Shown piece by piece: positions 53,283 to 61,350 of a stretch of DNA of 64,000 nucleotides. Location: assembly GCF_030686865.1 (NCBI RefSeq), contig NZ_JAQYUS010000001.1:558001-622000 (forward strand), read 5' to 3'. Made by a program: the position numbers and the translations under genes. Source of the stretch: Kaistella sp. SH40-3 (lineage in GTDB: Bacteria > Bacteroidota > Bacteroidia > Flavobacteriales > Weeksellaceae). Each line of letters starts with the position of its first letter. The first letter of the stretch is position 1. Below the pieces are notes generated by a model. That model saw only the letters and a list, made by a program, of their open reading frames with translations. It searched no databases and was not told where the DNA came from.

Positions 53283-54370
53283 TTGGCTCTTTTGAAATAA
53301 AGATATAAGGCAATTGGTCCAAATATAAAATTAGGCAACCACATGGCAACAAGTGGCGATAGCGTTTTATTAGCAGAAACAACCTTTAGAACTTCAAAAG
53401 AAAATACAAATACAAAAGCCAATGAAATCCCGATGGCAAGGTTCATTCCCAATCCACCACGTTTTTTCTGCGATGCAAGTGCTAAGCCCAAAACGGTTAG
53501 TATAATCACTGAAAACGGCATCGAGGTTCGCTGATGCAGTTCATTTAAATAATTATTGAGGTTGGCGTTTCCTTTTTCTTTCTCACGATTAATAAATTTA
53601 ATAAGTTCTGGCGTTGTTTTATTTTGACCCAATAAAACATCTGGGAATAATTCTTCTGGCAATTGTCCGAAACTTTTGTTCATAGAACTCCCTTGCGCTA
53701 ATTTTTCGGTGTCATTTTTTAGAATGGTTTTTTCTAAATAATTGGTCATTATGAAATACTTTTTATCTGCTTGCCAATAAAAATCGGCAGCATTTAATTG
53801 ATAAATAAGTTTTCTGTCTTTATCGAATTTTTGATAGAAAAAACCCGAACCACGTTTTTCTTTTTTATTATAACTTTTAATGAAAATATATTCCGTCTTA
53901 GAAAGTTGAGTTGCCACTTCAGTATTACCGGTGAATTCCTCACGGTTTTTTGCACTATAAGTGTAAGGTTCTAACTCATTCTTTTTAATGTTTGCCAGCG
54001 GTAAAATAAAGTGATTGATTAATAAAGCCGCAATTGCAATGAATCCCGAAGTCATTAAATAAGGTCTTGCAAATCGATGAAAACTAGCGCCGGAACTGAT
54101 GATTGCAACAATTTCTGTATTGTTCGCAATTTTTGAAGTAAAGAAAATAACCGAAATAAAAACCAAAATCGACATGAAGGTAATCACCAGATTCACAACC
54201 CAATATGGATAAAAATCGATTAAAAATTCGGTTACGGTAAAACCATTCGATTCAATTCTGGGTGCTTTTGCCTGTACATCGATGACCAAAATAATAATCG
54301 TTAATAATCCCAACATGAACCCAAAAGTCCCGAGGTATTTTTTGATGATATAGAGGTCAATTATTTTCAT
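53276..54370 (-). CDS. lptG: LptF/LptG-family permease
   Basis: A 364-residue inner-membrane subunit of the lipopolysaccharide export ABC complex. Three N-terminal helices (KKYLGTFGFMLGLLTIIILVIDV, YPYWVVNLVITFMSILVFISVIFF, and one near residue 105) precede a periplasmic beta-jellyroll domain with SSMNKSFGQLPEELFP. Three C-terminal helices follow (MPFSVIILTVLGLALASQKKRGGLGMNLAIGISLAFVFVFSFEVL). LptF and LptG cannot be separated with confidence. It follows tgt after 22 bp. Confidence 0.88.
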   Translation of the reverse strand: MKIIDLYIIKKYLGTFGFMLGLLTIIILVIDVQAKAPRIESNGFTVTEFLIDFYPYWVVNLVITFMSILVFISVIFFTSKIANNTEIVAIISSGASFHRFARPYLMTSGFIAIAALLINHFILPLANIKKNELEPYTYSAKNREEFTGNTEVATQLSKTEYIFIKSYNKKEKRGSGFFYQKFDKDRKLIYQLNAADFYWQADKKYFIMTNYLEKTILKNDTEKLAQGSSMNKSFGQLPEELFPDVLLGQNKTTPELIKFINREKEKGNANLNNYLNELHQRTSMPFSVIILTVLGLALASQKKRGGLGMNLAIGISLAFVFVFSFEVLKVVSANKTLSPLVAMWLPNFIFGPIALYLYFKRANQ

Positions 54371-54392
54371 AAATCCTTATGGCGTTTTTTTT

Positions 54393-55529
54393 TTAAAGTC
54401 TTTGTCTAAGTATGGGATCGATCGATTGTTTCCATTCATAAAAATCACCTGCGATAATATGTTGTCGCGCAACCCGAACCAAATCTAGATAGAAAGCAAG
54501 ATTATGAATCGATGCAATTTGTTTTCCTAAATATTCTTTCGCCACAAATAAATGGCGGACATAGGCTTTGGAATAATGCGAATCTACATAACTTGTTCCG
54601 AATTCATCTAAAGGCGAGAAATCACTTTCCCACTTTTTATTTTTCATATTCATAACGCCTTGCCAGGTAAACAACATTGCATTTCTGGCATTTCTGGTTG
54701 GCATTACACAATCCATCATATCGATTCCCAGACCAATTGATTCTAAAATATTCCACGGAGTTCCAACTCCCATTAAATATCTAGGTTTTTCTACTGGTAA
54801 GATATCAGTTACAATATCTGTAATTCTGTACATTTCTTCCTCCGGTTCCCCTACAGAAAGTCCACCAATTGCATTTCCTACTGCATTTTGATCCGAAATA
54901 AATTCAGCAGATCTTTTTCTTAAATCCGCATAAGTTGAACCTTGTACGATTGGAAATAGGTGTTGTTTGTGTTCGTAAATTTCTGGATTTTCTTCCGTCC
55001 ATTTAATGCATCTTTTTAACCAACGATGCGTCATTTCCATTGATTTTTTCGCTAAATTATATTCGCAAGGATAAGGCGTACATTCATCAAAAGCCATAAA
55101 AATATCTGCTCCAATTTGTCGCTGGATTTCCATTGAAATTTCTGGGGAAATAAAATGGGCACTGCCGTCGATATGAGATTTAAATTTTACGCCTTTCTCA
55201 TTTAGTTTTCTTGATTTTGATAAAGAGAAAACCTGGTAACCGCCAGAATCCGTTAAGATCGGTAAATCCCAGTTCATGAATTTGTGCAAACCGCCTGCTT
55301 GCTGCATAATATCCATTTTCGGACGAAGATTTAAATGATAGGTATTCCCTAAAATAATCTGCGCTTTGATGTCATCTTTTAATTCTCTCTGATGAACCGT
55401 TTTTACGGAGGCTACTGTTCCCACCGGCATGAAAATCGGTGTTTGAATCGTTCCGTGATCGGTCGTAATTGTTCCAGCTCTTGCTTTGCCAGTTGTGGTA
55501 TTGTTGATTTCGAAAAATTGGGACTTCAT
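54393..55529 (-). CDS. tgt: tRNA-guanine transglycosylase
   Basis: Tgt exchanges guanine-34 in the anticodon of Asp, Asn, His and Tyr tRNAs for preQ1. The start at 55529 (MKSQFFEINNTTTGKARAG) gives 378 residues; an ATG four codons earlier overlaps the DUF4296 gene. Motifs are LTDSGGYQVFSLS (catalytic Asp), DECTPYP, GGLSVGEP, YLMGVGTPWNIL and GIDMMDCVMPTRNARNA (nucleophile Asp). The zinc-binding CxCxxC is absent: the matching segment reads EFGTSYVDSHYSKAYVRHLF. IASIHNLAFYL is retained. Confidence 0.94.
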   Translation of the reverse strand: MKSQFFEINNTTTGKARAGTITTDHGTIQTPIFMPVGTVASVKTVHQRELKDDIKAQIILGNTYHLNLRPKMDIMQQAGGLHKFMNWDLPILTDSGGYQVFSLSKSRKLNEKGVKFKSHIDGSAHFISPEISMEIQRQIGADIFMAFDECTPYPCEYNLAKKSMEMTHRWLKRCIKWTEENPEIYEHKQHLFPIVQGSTYADLRKRSAEFISDQNAVGNAIGGLSVGEPEEEMYRITDIVTDILPVEKPRYLMGVGTPWNILESIGLGIDMMDCVMPTRNARNAMLFTWQGVMNMKNKKWESDFSPLDEFGTSYVDSHYSKAYVRHLFVAKEYLGKQIASIHNLAFYLDLVRVARQHIIAGDFYEWKQSIDPILRQRL

Positions 55530-55530
55530 A

Positions 55531-55899
55531 TTATTTTGCAAATGCAGGTACTTTTTTATTTTCTTTTAATTTTTTCTCGATATAGATTTTTGCTTTAGGA
55601 TCTTTGTTTAAAATAATATCTTGTGCCTTATCTATAATTTGTTCTATTTCGCCAGTGGCTGTGTAGTATTTGTAATTTTCAACAAAATCATTTCCTTTAA
55701 TTTTTTTTTGTTGAAGAATATATCTGGTGTCATTATCTAAATTGTTGTTTTCAACAACTGCGCTGAGTTGTTCAGTGAGGGCAAAATCTGCGAGCACTTC
55801 TGACATGGTATCTTTACCAATAAGGTTTTTAGGCTTGTCGATGAGTTCTGAACAAGCTATCATTAAAAATGAAAAAAGAACGAATGCTGTTTTTCTCAT
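55531..55899 (-). CDS. DUF4296 lipoprotein
   Basis: A 122-residue predicted lipoprotein of the Bacteroidota family DUF4296, function unknown. Signal MRKTAFVLFSFLMIAC has the lipobox MIAC. The mature part has DTMSEVLADFALTEQLSAV and the NYKYYTATGEIEQIIDKAQ helix. The start at 55899 was chosen because it overlaps the glycosyltransferase stop as ATGA and begins the signal peptide; an ATG eight codons earlier lies inside the upstream gene. It is followed by tgt. Confidence 0.82.
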   Translation of the reverse strand: MRKTAFVLFSFLMIACSELIDKPKNLIGKDTMSEVLADFALTEQLSAVVENNNLDNDTRYILQQKKIKGNDFVENYKYYTATGEIEQIIDKAQDIILNKDPKAKIYIEKKLKENKKVPAFAK

Positions 55900-56612
55900 A
55901 ATTTTCCGATAATGGATTTCCACTTTAAATTCAAAACACCGAAAACGGCTTCATGAATAATTCCACCGTTCATTTTACTTTCACCTAATTCTCGATTGGT
56001 GAAGATTATGGGAACTTCTACAACTTTAAATCCTTTTTTAATTGCACGGAATTTCATTTCAATCTGAAAGCCATATCCTTTTAATTTAATTTGATCTAAG
56101 CCGATTTCTTCCAAAACTTTTCGGGAAAAACAAACGAATCCAGCAGTCGTATCTCGAATCGGAATCCTCAAAATCGTACGAACATATCCGGAAGCGAAAT
56201 AAGAAAGTAAAACTCTTCCCATAGGCCAGTTAACTACATTTACTCCTTTGGAATATCTGGAGCCAATGCTCATGTCGGCTTTTAAACAAGCCTCATATAA
56301 TTTATTAAGATCAACTGGATTGTGCGAGAAATCGGCATCCATCTCGAAAATATAGTCGTAAGTATTTTCCAACGCCCATTTGAATCCGTGGATGTATGCT
56401 TTTCCTAAACCATCTTTCACTTTTCTAATAATTAAATGAAGCCAATCAGGATAAATCCCTTGGAGTTTTTTTACAATTTCGGCTGTTCCATCGGGTGACG
56501 AATCATCGACAATCAAAACATGAAAATCCTCTTTCAACGCAAAAACCGCTGAGATAATATTTTCGATATTTTCCTTTTCATTATAAGTCGGAATGATGAC
56601 GAGTTTTTTCAT
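55896..56612 (-). CDS. family 2 glycosyltransferase, polyprenol-phosphate mannosyltransferase-like
   Basis: A 238-residue protein with the GT-A core of dolichyl-phosphate mannosyltransferase (DPM1-like). It reads IIPTYNEKENIENIISAVF, HVLIVDDSSPDGTAEIVKKL, GLGKAYIHGFKWAL, FEMDADFSHNP (metal-binding DxD-type) and GYGFQIEMKFRAIKKGFKVVEVPIIFTNRELGESKM. No C-terminal membrane helices are present, so it is the soluble DPM1-type. It would transfer a sugar to a lipid carrier for glycan or O-glycosylation. It is first in the GT-DUF4296-tgt-lptG operon. Confidence 0.9.
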   Translation of the reverse strand: MKKLVIIPTYNEKENIENIISAVFALKEDFHVLIVDDSSPDGTAEIVKKLQGIYPDWLHLIIRKVKDGLGKAYIHGFKWALENTYDYIFEMDADFSHNPVDLNKLYEACLKADMSIGSRYSKGVNVVNWPMGRVLLSYFASGYVRTILRIPIRDTTAGFVCFSRKVLEEIGLDQIKLKGYGFQIEMKFRAIKKGFKVVEVPIIFTNRELGESKMNGGIIHEAVFGVLNLKWKSIIGKL

Positions 56613-56628
56613 CGTAGAAATTAAGGTG

Positions 56629-56636
56629 CAAAGATA
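56629..56636 (-). promoter_or_regulatory. -7 promoter element for the glycosyltransferase operon
   Basis: Leftward TATCTTTG, 16 bp before the start at 56612. Confidence 0.5.
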
Positions 56637-56692
56637 AACTATTCCGTTGTTATTTTTACAGAACGATTTTGAGCAGCAAGATTAGTTCCAAA

Positions 56693-56720
56693 TAAATTTG
56701 GGTTAATACACCCAAATTTA
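56693..56720. promoter_or_regulatory. inverted repeat, candidate operator between divergent operons
   Basis: TAAATTTGGGT and ACCCAAATTTA form a perfect 11-bp inverted repeat around TAATAC. It lies 16 bp upstream of a rightward -7 box and 57 bp upstream of the leftward one. No transcript should end here because both flanking genes run away from it, so a protein-binding site is more likely than a terminator. Confidence 0.5.
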
Positions 56721-56735
56721 TTCCTTTTATATTCT

Positions 56736-56743
56736 TATTTTTG
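56736..56743 (+). promoter_or_regulatory. -7 promoter element for DUF4271-hemD
   Basis: TATTTTTG, 13 bp before the probable TTG start at 56757. No well-spaced -33 box; the inverted repeat occupies that region. Confidence 0.5.
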
Positions 56744-56756
56744 CAAAAAATTACTT

Positions 56757-57398
56757 TTGGTTAGAATAGTGCAACAAAACGATTGGGTGGTATTTATCAT
56801 CATCGGTTGTGTATTGCTTTATATTTTCATGCTTTTATATCTCCATCGTGATTCTTCGGTGAAGGTTTTTTTGATGCAGAAATTTGCGGACTCTTCTAAT
56901 AATTTTTTAAGTTGGTTAATTGTAAGCAGTGTTTTTACTGTCTTGCTGGCTACTTTTATTTCTCAGTCCATTCCAATTGTTCCAAAAAAAATTACAGATA
57001 TTCATCTCTTTGGATATGAATTAAATAAGTTTGGATTTGCCTTTTTGTCTCTGATTCTTTTTTATGGATTGAAGTGCATTTTGTCCTACTTATTTTACGC
57101 AGGTACTGGCAGTAATAAAAGGTGGAAACTTTTTCAGTTCGATGCCTCTAAATTTTATTTTGTTTTTTCTCTATTATTAATGGTTTTGTGTGTCTATCAA
57201 TTTTATTTTGATTTTAATCGATTAAAACTATTTGATTATTATTTTATTGGATTTGTGGCTGTTTTTTTATTCAAAATCTTCTTCTATATCCTTTCACCAA
57301 ACCAGATACTGCCAGAAAAGTGGTATTATAAATTTTTGTATCTTTGCACCCTCCAATTTACACCTGTTTTAGTGCTATGGAGTGTATTATATTTTTAA
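56757..57398 (+). CDS. DUF4271 membrane protein
   Basis: A 213-residue integral membrane protein with about six helices (VVFIIIGCVLLYIFMLLYL near the N-terminus). It has the DUF4271 pattern, including NDWVVFI near the start, FFLYGLKCILSYLFYAGTG-like and KWYYKFLYLCTLQFTPVLVLW at the end. No ATG precedes the first helix: the start is either TTG (56757) or GTG (56769). It lies 6 bp before hemD, an arrangement I recall in other Flavobacteriia; the function is unknown. Confidence 0.75.
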   Translation: MVRIVQQNDWVVFIIIGCVLLYIFMLLYLHRDSSVKVFLMQKFADSSNNFLSWLIVSSVFTVLLATFISQSIPIVPKKITDIHLFGYELNKFGFAFLSLILFYGLKCILSYLFYAGTGSNKRWKLFQFDASKFYFVFSLLLMVLCVYQFYFDFNRLKLFDYYFIGFVAVFLFKIFFYILSPNQILPEKWYYKFLYLCTLQFTPVLVLWSVLYF

Positions 57399-57407
57399 GA
57401 ATAATTG

Positions 57408-58151
57408 ATGATGAAAATTAAATCGATATTAGTTTCCCAGCCTGCTCCAAACGAGTCTTCTCCTTACCTGGAAATTGCCAGAAAGGAAAAAATACGAATA
57501 GATTTCAAACCTTTTATTCATGTTGAAGGTGTTGATGCTAAAGAACTTAGGGCACAGAAAATAGATTTATCGCACTTTACCGGTATTATTTTTACAAGTA
57601 AAAATGCGATTGACCATTATTTCCGTTTGGCAGAAGAAATGCGTTTCACAGTGCCAGATTCTATGCGATATATTTGCCAATCTGAAGCGATTGCAAATTA
57701 TTTGCAGAAACATATAGTCTATAGAAAGAGAAAGATTGCTTTCGGTGAAAGAACTTTTGCTGATTTGCTGCCGCTTTTCAAAAAATTTCCAGCAGAAAAA
57801 TATATTTTACCTGCATCGGATGTTTTAAGTTCTGATATTCAGTCTGTTCTGGATGCTTCTGGAATTGATTGGACGAAAGCGACCATGTATAAAACGGTAA
57901 GCAGCGATTTAAGTGAAATTAACATTACCGATTACGACATGTTGGTTTTCTTTACAAGACAGGGAATTAAATCACTGCATGAAAACTTTGAAAACTTTGA
58001 ACAGGGAGATGTGAAAGTTGCAGTTTTCGGTTCAACAACCGAACAGGCCGCAAAAGATGCCGGCTTGAGAGTTGATGTAATGGCACCAAGCAAAGAATCT
58101 CCATCAATGACGATGGCAATTGAAAAATACATAAGAAGTCTGGAGAAATAA
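57408..58151 (+). CDS. hemD: uroporphyrinogen-III synthase
   Basis: HemD cyclises hydroxymethylbilane to uroporphyrinogen III in haem synthesis. The 247-residue protein is the divergent Bacteroidota form with the two-lobed HemD fold: SILVSQPAPNESSPYLEIARKEKIRIDFKPFIHVEGVDAKE, DLSHFTGIIFTSKNAIDHYFRL, ILPASDVLS and DYDMLVFFTRQGIKSLHENF, then VAVFGSTTEQAAKDAGLRVDVMAPSKESPSM. Two consecutive ATGs (57408, 57411) leave the start open by one codon. Other hem genes are outside the window. Confidence 0.87.
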   Translation: MMKIKSILVSQPAPNESSPYLEIARKEKIRIDFKPFIHVEGVDAKELRAQKIDLSHFTGIIFTSKNAIDHYFRLAEEMRFTVPDSMRYICQSEAIANYLQKHIVYRKRKIAFGERTFADLLPLFKKFPAEKYILPASDVLSSDIQSVLDASGIDWTKATMYKTVSSDLSEINITDYDMLVFFTRQGIKSLHENFENFEQGDVKVAVFGSTTEQAAKDAGLRVDVMAPSKESPSMTMAIEKYIRSLEK

Positions 58152-58174
58152 TTTCTTCAGAAAAACATAATCCT

Positions 58175-58208
58175 AAAACCGCCTTATTCTAAGATTAAGT
58201 CGGTTTTT
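58175..58208 (+). terminator. Rho-independent terminator of hemD
   Basis: AAAACCGCCTTA pairs with TAAGTCGGTTTT (one mismatch) around TTCTAAGAT, followed by a T. Confidence 0.7.
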
Positions 58209-58229
58209 ATATTTTAATACTTACTCTTA

Positions 58230-60296
58230 ATGAGCCATAAAAATAACATTCCACCAAAAGCAAAAAAAATAGAAAAGGTTCTGGAAATCCACGGTGATAA
58301 AAGAAATGATCCTTATTTCTGGTTGAATGAAAGAGAGAATCCCGAAGTTATTCAATATTTAGAAGAAGAAAACGCTTACGCTGAAGCGGTGATGAAAGAT
58401 ACCGAAGATTTTCAGCAACTTCTTTTTGATGAAATGAAAGCCCGATATAAAAAAGATGATGAGTCACTTCCTTATTTTTTTAATGAATATTGGTATATCG
58501 TTCGGTTCGTAGACGGAAAAGAGCATCCTTTGTTTACACGGAAATTTCAGACTTTAGAAAATGAAGAAGAACTTTTATTAGATGTTAATGTTTTAGCAGA
58601 AGGTCAAAAATTCTTCGAAGTAGGAAGTGTTGCTGTTTCTCCGAATAATAAATTAATGAGTTATTCGTCCGATAATATGGGGCGAAGAATTTATAATATT
58701 AATTTTCAGAATTTAGAAACGGGCGAAATTCTTCAGGATCAAATTCCGAATACGACTGGAAAAGCAGTTTGGGCAAATGATAATGAACATATTTTCTACA
58801 TTAGAAAAGATGACAGTTTACGAGCATTTCAGGTTTTTCTTCATCAACTAGGAACGGATTCTTCACAAGATGTTTTGATTTTTCATGAAGAAGATGAAAC
58901 TTTTGATGTGAATGTTTTTAAAACGAAATCTTTAGAATATATTTTTATTTCAAGTTCGAGTACGATTTCTGATGAACAAAGATTTATTCCTGCAGATGAT
59001 GTGATGGCAGAATGGAAAATAATTCAGCCAAGAATTGATGATTTAGAATATTCGGTTGAGCATTTTGAAGATGAATTTTATATCATTTCAAATGCTGATG
59101 ATGCTACCAACTTTAAAATTTCGAAAACTAAAGTTGCCCATCCAGGAATAGAAAATTGGATTGAAGTAATTCCCCATCGTGAAGAAGTTTTGTTGGAAGG
59201 TTTCGAAATTTTTAAAAACTATCTGGTTCTTGAAGAAAGAACGGAAGGCCTTTTACAAATCAAAATTATTGATACTAAAAATAACGAGTTCCATTATTTA
59301 CCTTTTTCAGATCCAACTTACACGGCTTATATTGGGTTGAATTTAGAATTCGATACTGAAAAATTGCGTTTTGGTTATACTTCTTTAACGCAGCCAAGTT
59401 CAACTTTCGAATATGATATGAAAGAAAGAACGACCAAATTGTTGAAACAACAGGAAGTTTTGGGTGGAGATTTTTTACCGGAAAATTATATTTCAGAAAG
59501 AATTTGGGCAACTGCCAGAGACGGGAAAAAGGTTCCGATCTCTTTAGTTTATCATAAAGATACCAAGAAATCTGCGCAAACTCCATTATTGATTTATGGC
59601 TACGGAAGTTACGGACATACGATTGATGCGAGTTTTTCTAATGTTCGACTTTCCCTTTTGAACCGTGGTTTTATCTATGCGATTGCACACGTTCGAGGTG
59701 GAGAATATATGGGAAGAGAATGGTATGAAGATGGAAAAATGCTCTCCAAGAAAAACACGTTCTTTGATTTCATCGATGCTGCTAAGTATTTAGTGAAAGA
59801 AAATTATACGTCTGAAAAACATCTTTATGCGATGGGCGGAAGTGCTGGTGGGCTTTTGATGGGAGCGATCATTAATTATGAACCGGAATTATTCAATGCA
59901 ATTGTGGCGCAAGTTCCTTTTGTTGATGTAGTTACAACGATGTTAGATGAAACAATTCCTTTAACAACGGGTGAATTTGATGAATGGGGAAATCCGAAAG
60001 ACAAAGACTATTACGATTATATAAAATCATATTCTCCGTACGATAATATAGAAGCGAAAAATTACCCGCATATTTTAATTACAACAGGTTTGCACGATTC
60101 TCAAGTTCAATATTGGGAACCGGCAAAATGGACGGCAAAACTTCGGGAATTAAAAACGGATACCAATATTTTGATTTTCAAAACCGATATGAGTTCCGGT
60201 CACGGTGGTGCCAGCGGAAGATTTGAATCTTTAAAAGAAGATTCTTTGGAATATGCATTTTTAATGAAATTAGAAAATAAGATAGATGGAAAATAA
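58230..60296 (+). CDS. ptrB: oligopeptidase B (prolyl oligopeptidase family S9A)
   Basis: A 688-residue serine peptidase cleaving short peptides after basic residues. The N-terminal part (DKRNDPYFWLNERENPEVIQYLEEENAYAEAVM) begins the seven-bladed propeller. The hydrolase domain has LLIYGYGSYGHTID, the nucleophile in MGGSAGGLLMGAI, the Asp in LITTGLHDSQVQYWEPAK and the His in SSGHGGASGRF. No signal peptide is seen, so it is cytosolic or non-classically exported. The next gene overlaps it by 11 bp. Confidence 0.93.
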   Translation: MSHKNNIPPKAKKIEKVLEIHGDKRNDPYFWLNERENPEVIQYLEEENAYAEAVMKDTEDFQQLLFDEMKARYKKDDESLPYFFNEYWYIVRFVDGKEHPLFTRKFQTLENEEELLLDVNVLAEGQKFFEVGSVAVSPNNKLMSYSSDNMGRRIYNINFQNLETGEILQDQIPNTTGKAVWANDNEHIFYIRKDDSLRAFQVFLHQLGTDSSQDVLIFHEEDETFDVNVFKTKSLEYIFISSSSTISDEQRFIPADDVMAEWKIIQPRIDDLEYSVEHFEDEFYIISNADDATNFKISKTKVAHPGIENWIEVIPHREEVLLEGFEIFKNYLVLEERTEGLLQIKIIDTKNNEFHYLPFSDPTYTAYIGLNLEFDTEKLRFGYTSLTQPSSTFEYDMKERTTKLLKQQEVLGGDFLPENYISERIWATARDGKKVPISLVYHKDTKKSAQTPLLIYGYGSYGHTIDASFSNVRLSLLNRGFIYAIAHVRGGEYMGREWYEDGKMLSKKNTFFDFIDAAKYLVKENYTSEKHLYAMGGSAGGLLMGAIINYEPELFNAIVAQVPFVDVVTTMLDETIPLTTGEFDEWGNPKDKDYYDYIKSYSPYDNIEAKNYPHILITTGLHDSQVQYWEPAKWTAKLRELKTDTNILIFKTDMSSGHGGASGRFESLKEDSLEYAFLMKLENKIDGK

Positions 60297-60636
60297 ATCA
60301 GAAAGCCAACTTTGGGAAGAAGTTGAAGCGTTTTTTGTAAAGACGTTTGATACCGAAAAACATCCGCAGATTGACACGATTTTATTTTTAATCGGTGTTC
60401 AGGAATTAGGTAGCGGACAACAAAAATATACGAAAGATGACAAGTTGAATATTCTGCATATTGCCGTTTGTCGTTTGTTAGAACCCTTTGGTTATTATAA
60501 ATTCAGGGATTATGACGATGATGGATATCCTCATTTCGATGAAGTTGCGCCACTTCCGGAATTGAAACCGAATGAGCAACAGATTCTAATGAAGAAAGCG
60601 ATCATTCAGTATTTTATTGATGAAGAACTTTTTTAA
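60286..60636 (+). CDS. conserved hypothetical protein
   Basis: A 116-residue soluble acidic protein without signal or membrane segments. Features are TILFLIGVQELGSGQQKYTKDDKLNILHIAVCRLLEPFGYYKF and FDEVAPLPELKPNEQQILMKKAIIQYF. I think it is a small conserved Flavobacteriia family but cannot name a function. It overlaps ptrB by 11 bp, so it is probably translated from the same mRNA. Confidence 0.75.
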   Translation: MENKSESQLWEEVEAFFVKTFDTEKHPQIDTILFLIGVQELGSGQQKYTKDDKLNILHIAVCRLLEPFGYYKFRDYDDDGYPHFDEVAPLPELKPNEQQILMKKAIIQYFIDEELF

Positions 60637-60642
60637 ATAAAT

Positions 60643-60671
60643 AAAAGACTGATTTTTGAAATCAGTCTTTT
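60643..60671. terminator. bidirectional terminator
   Basis: AAAAGACTGATTT and AAATCAGTCTTTT form a perfect 13-bp stem around TTG. It overlaps the stop of the convergent AHSA1 gene and ends the ptrB operon. Confidence 0.88.
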
Positions 60672-61156
60672 TTGTTTAATAATTCTTCGAGTTGATTTAA
60701 TCCCACTTTAAAACCTCCTTCAAAACCCATGTCTAAAAGAGTTTTCATATCTTCAATTGTTTTAAAATGGATATTTACTGTAAGTTTTGTTCCTTCTTCA
60801 ACTCCAGTAAAACCAAGTAGCCAATTGCTCGTCGGAAATTCATAATTCATAGTACCGTTTTCATCGGTGAAAAAGGCAGAATAGTCAAAACTTCGATGGA
60901 AATTAATTTCATGAAATCGAACTCCGCTGAAACTTTTTTCGTTTTCCGGACTGACCATTGCGTAATTCCAAACTCCTTCTGGCGCAAAATCCATTTTTAA
61001 AGTCTGGCATTTCCAAGGTTTCGGAGCCCACCATTGATCGAGTAAATCTGCTTTTGTAAAGTGGTTCCAAACTTCATCAACAGTAGTATGGAAAATCTTC
61101 ATGATATAAAGAGAGGCCGAATTGTCATCTTTATTAAAAATTATTTCAGTTTTCAT
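60662..61156 (-). CDS. AHSA1/SRPBCC-domain protein
   Basis: A 164-residue protein of the START-like SRPBCC fold, AHSA1 (activator of Hsp90 ATPase homologue) type. It has FHTTVDEVWNHFTKADLLDQWWAPKPWKC, GVWNYAMVSPENEKSFSGVRFHEI, GFTGVEEGTKLTVNIHF and a C-terminal GFKVGLNQLEELL helix. Members bind hydrophobic ligands; the bacterial role is generally unknown. It is monocistronic. Confidence 0.87.
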   Translation of the reverse strand: MKTEIIFNKDDNSASLYIMKIFHTTVDEVWNHFTKADLLDQWWAPKPWKCQTLKMDFAPEGVWNYAMVSPENEKSFSGVRFHEINFHRSFDYSAFFTDENGTMNYEFPTSNWLLGFTGVEEGTKLTVNIHFKTIEDMKTLLDMGFEGGFKVGLNQLEELLNKKD

Positions 61157-61350
61157 TCTCTGATTTTTATCAAATATATTATATTTAAATCTAAAACTAA
61201 AACCCTTTAAATCGATTGAAAAACAAATTAATTCATAATAATTTGTTAAATAATCTCGTTTTATGAAATTTTATATAATAATTTGGCATTTATTTTGTTG
61301 TTAAAGTCTTAAAATGATTAATTTTAACAATTCATTTTTAATTTTAACTA

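Noticed and set aside
56693-56720. Inverted repeat as a transcription terminator
   Set aside because: The two flanking operons run away from it, so no transcript would end there; treated as a candidate operator instead.
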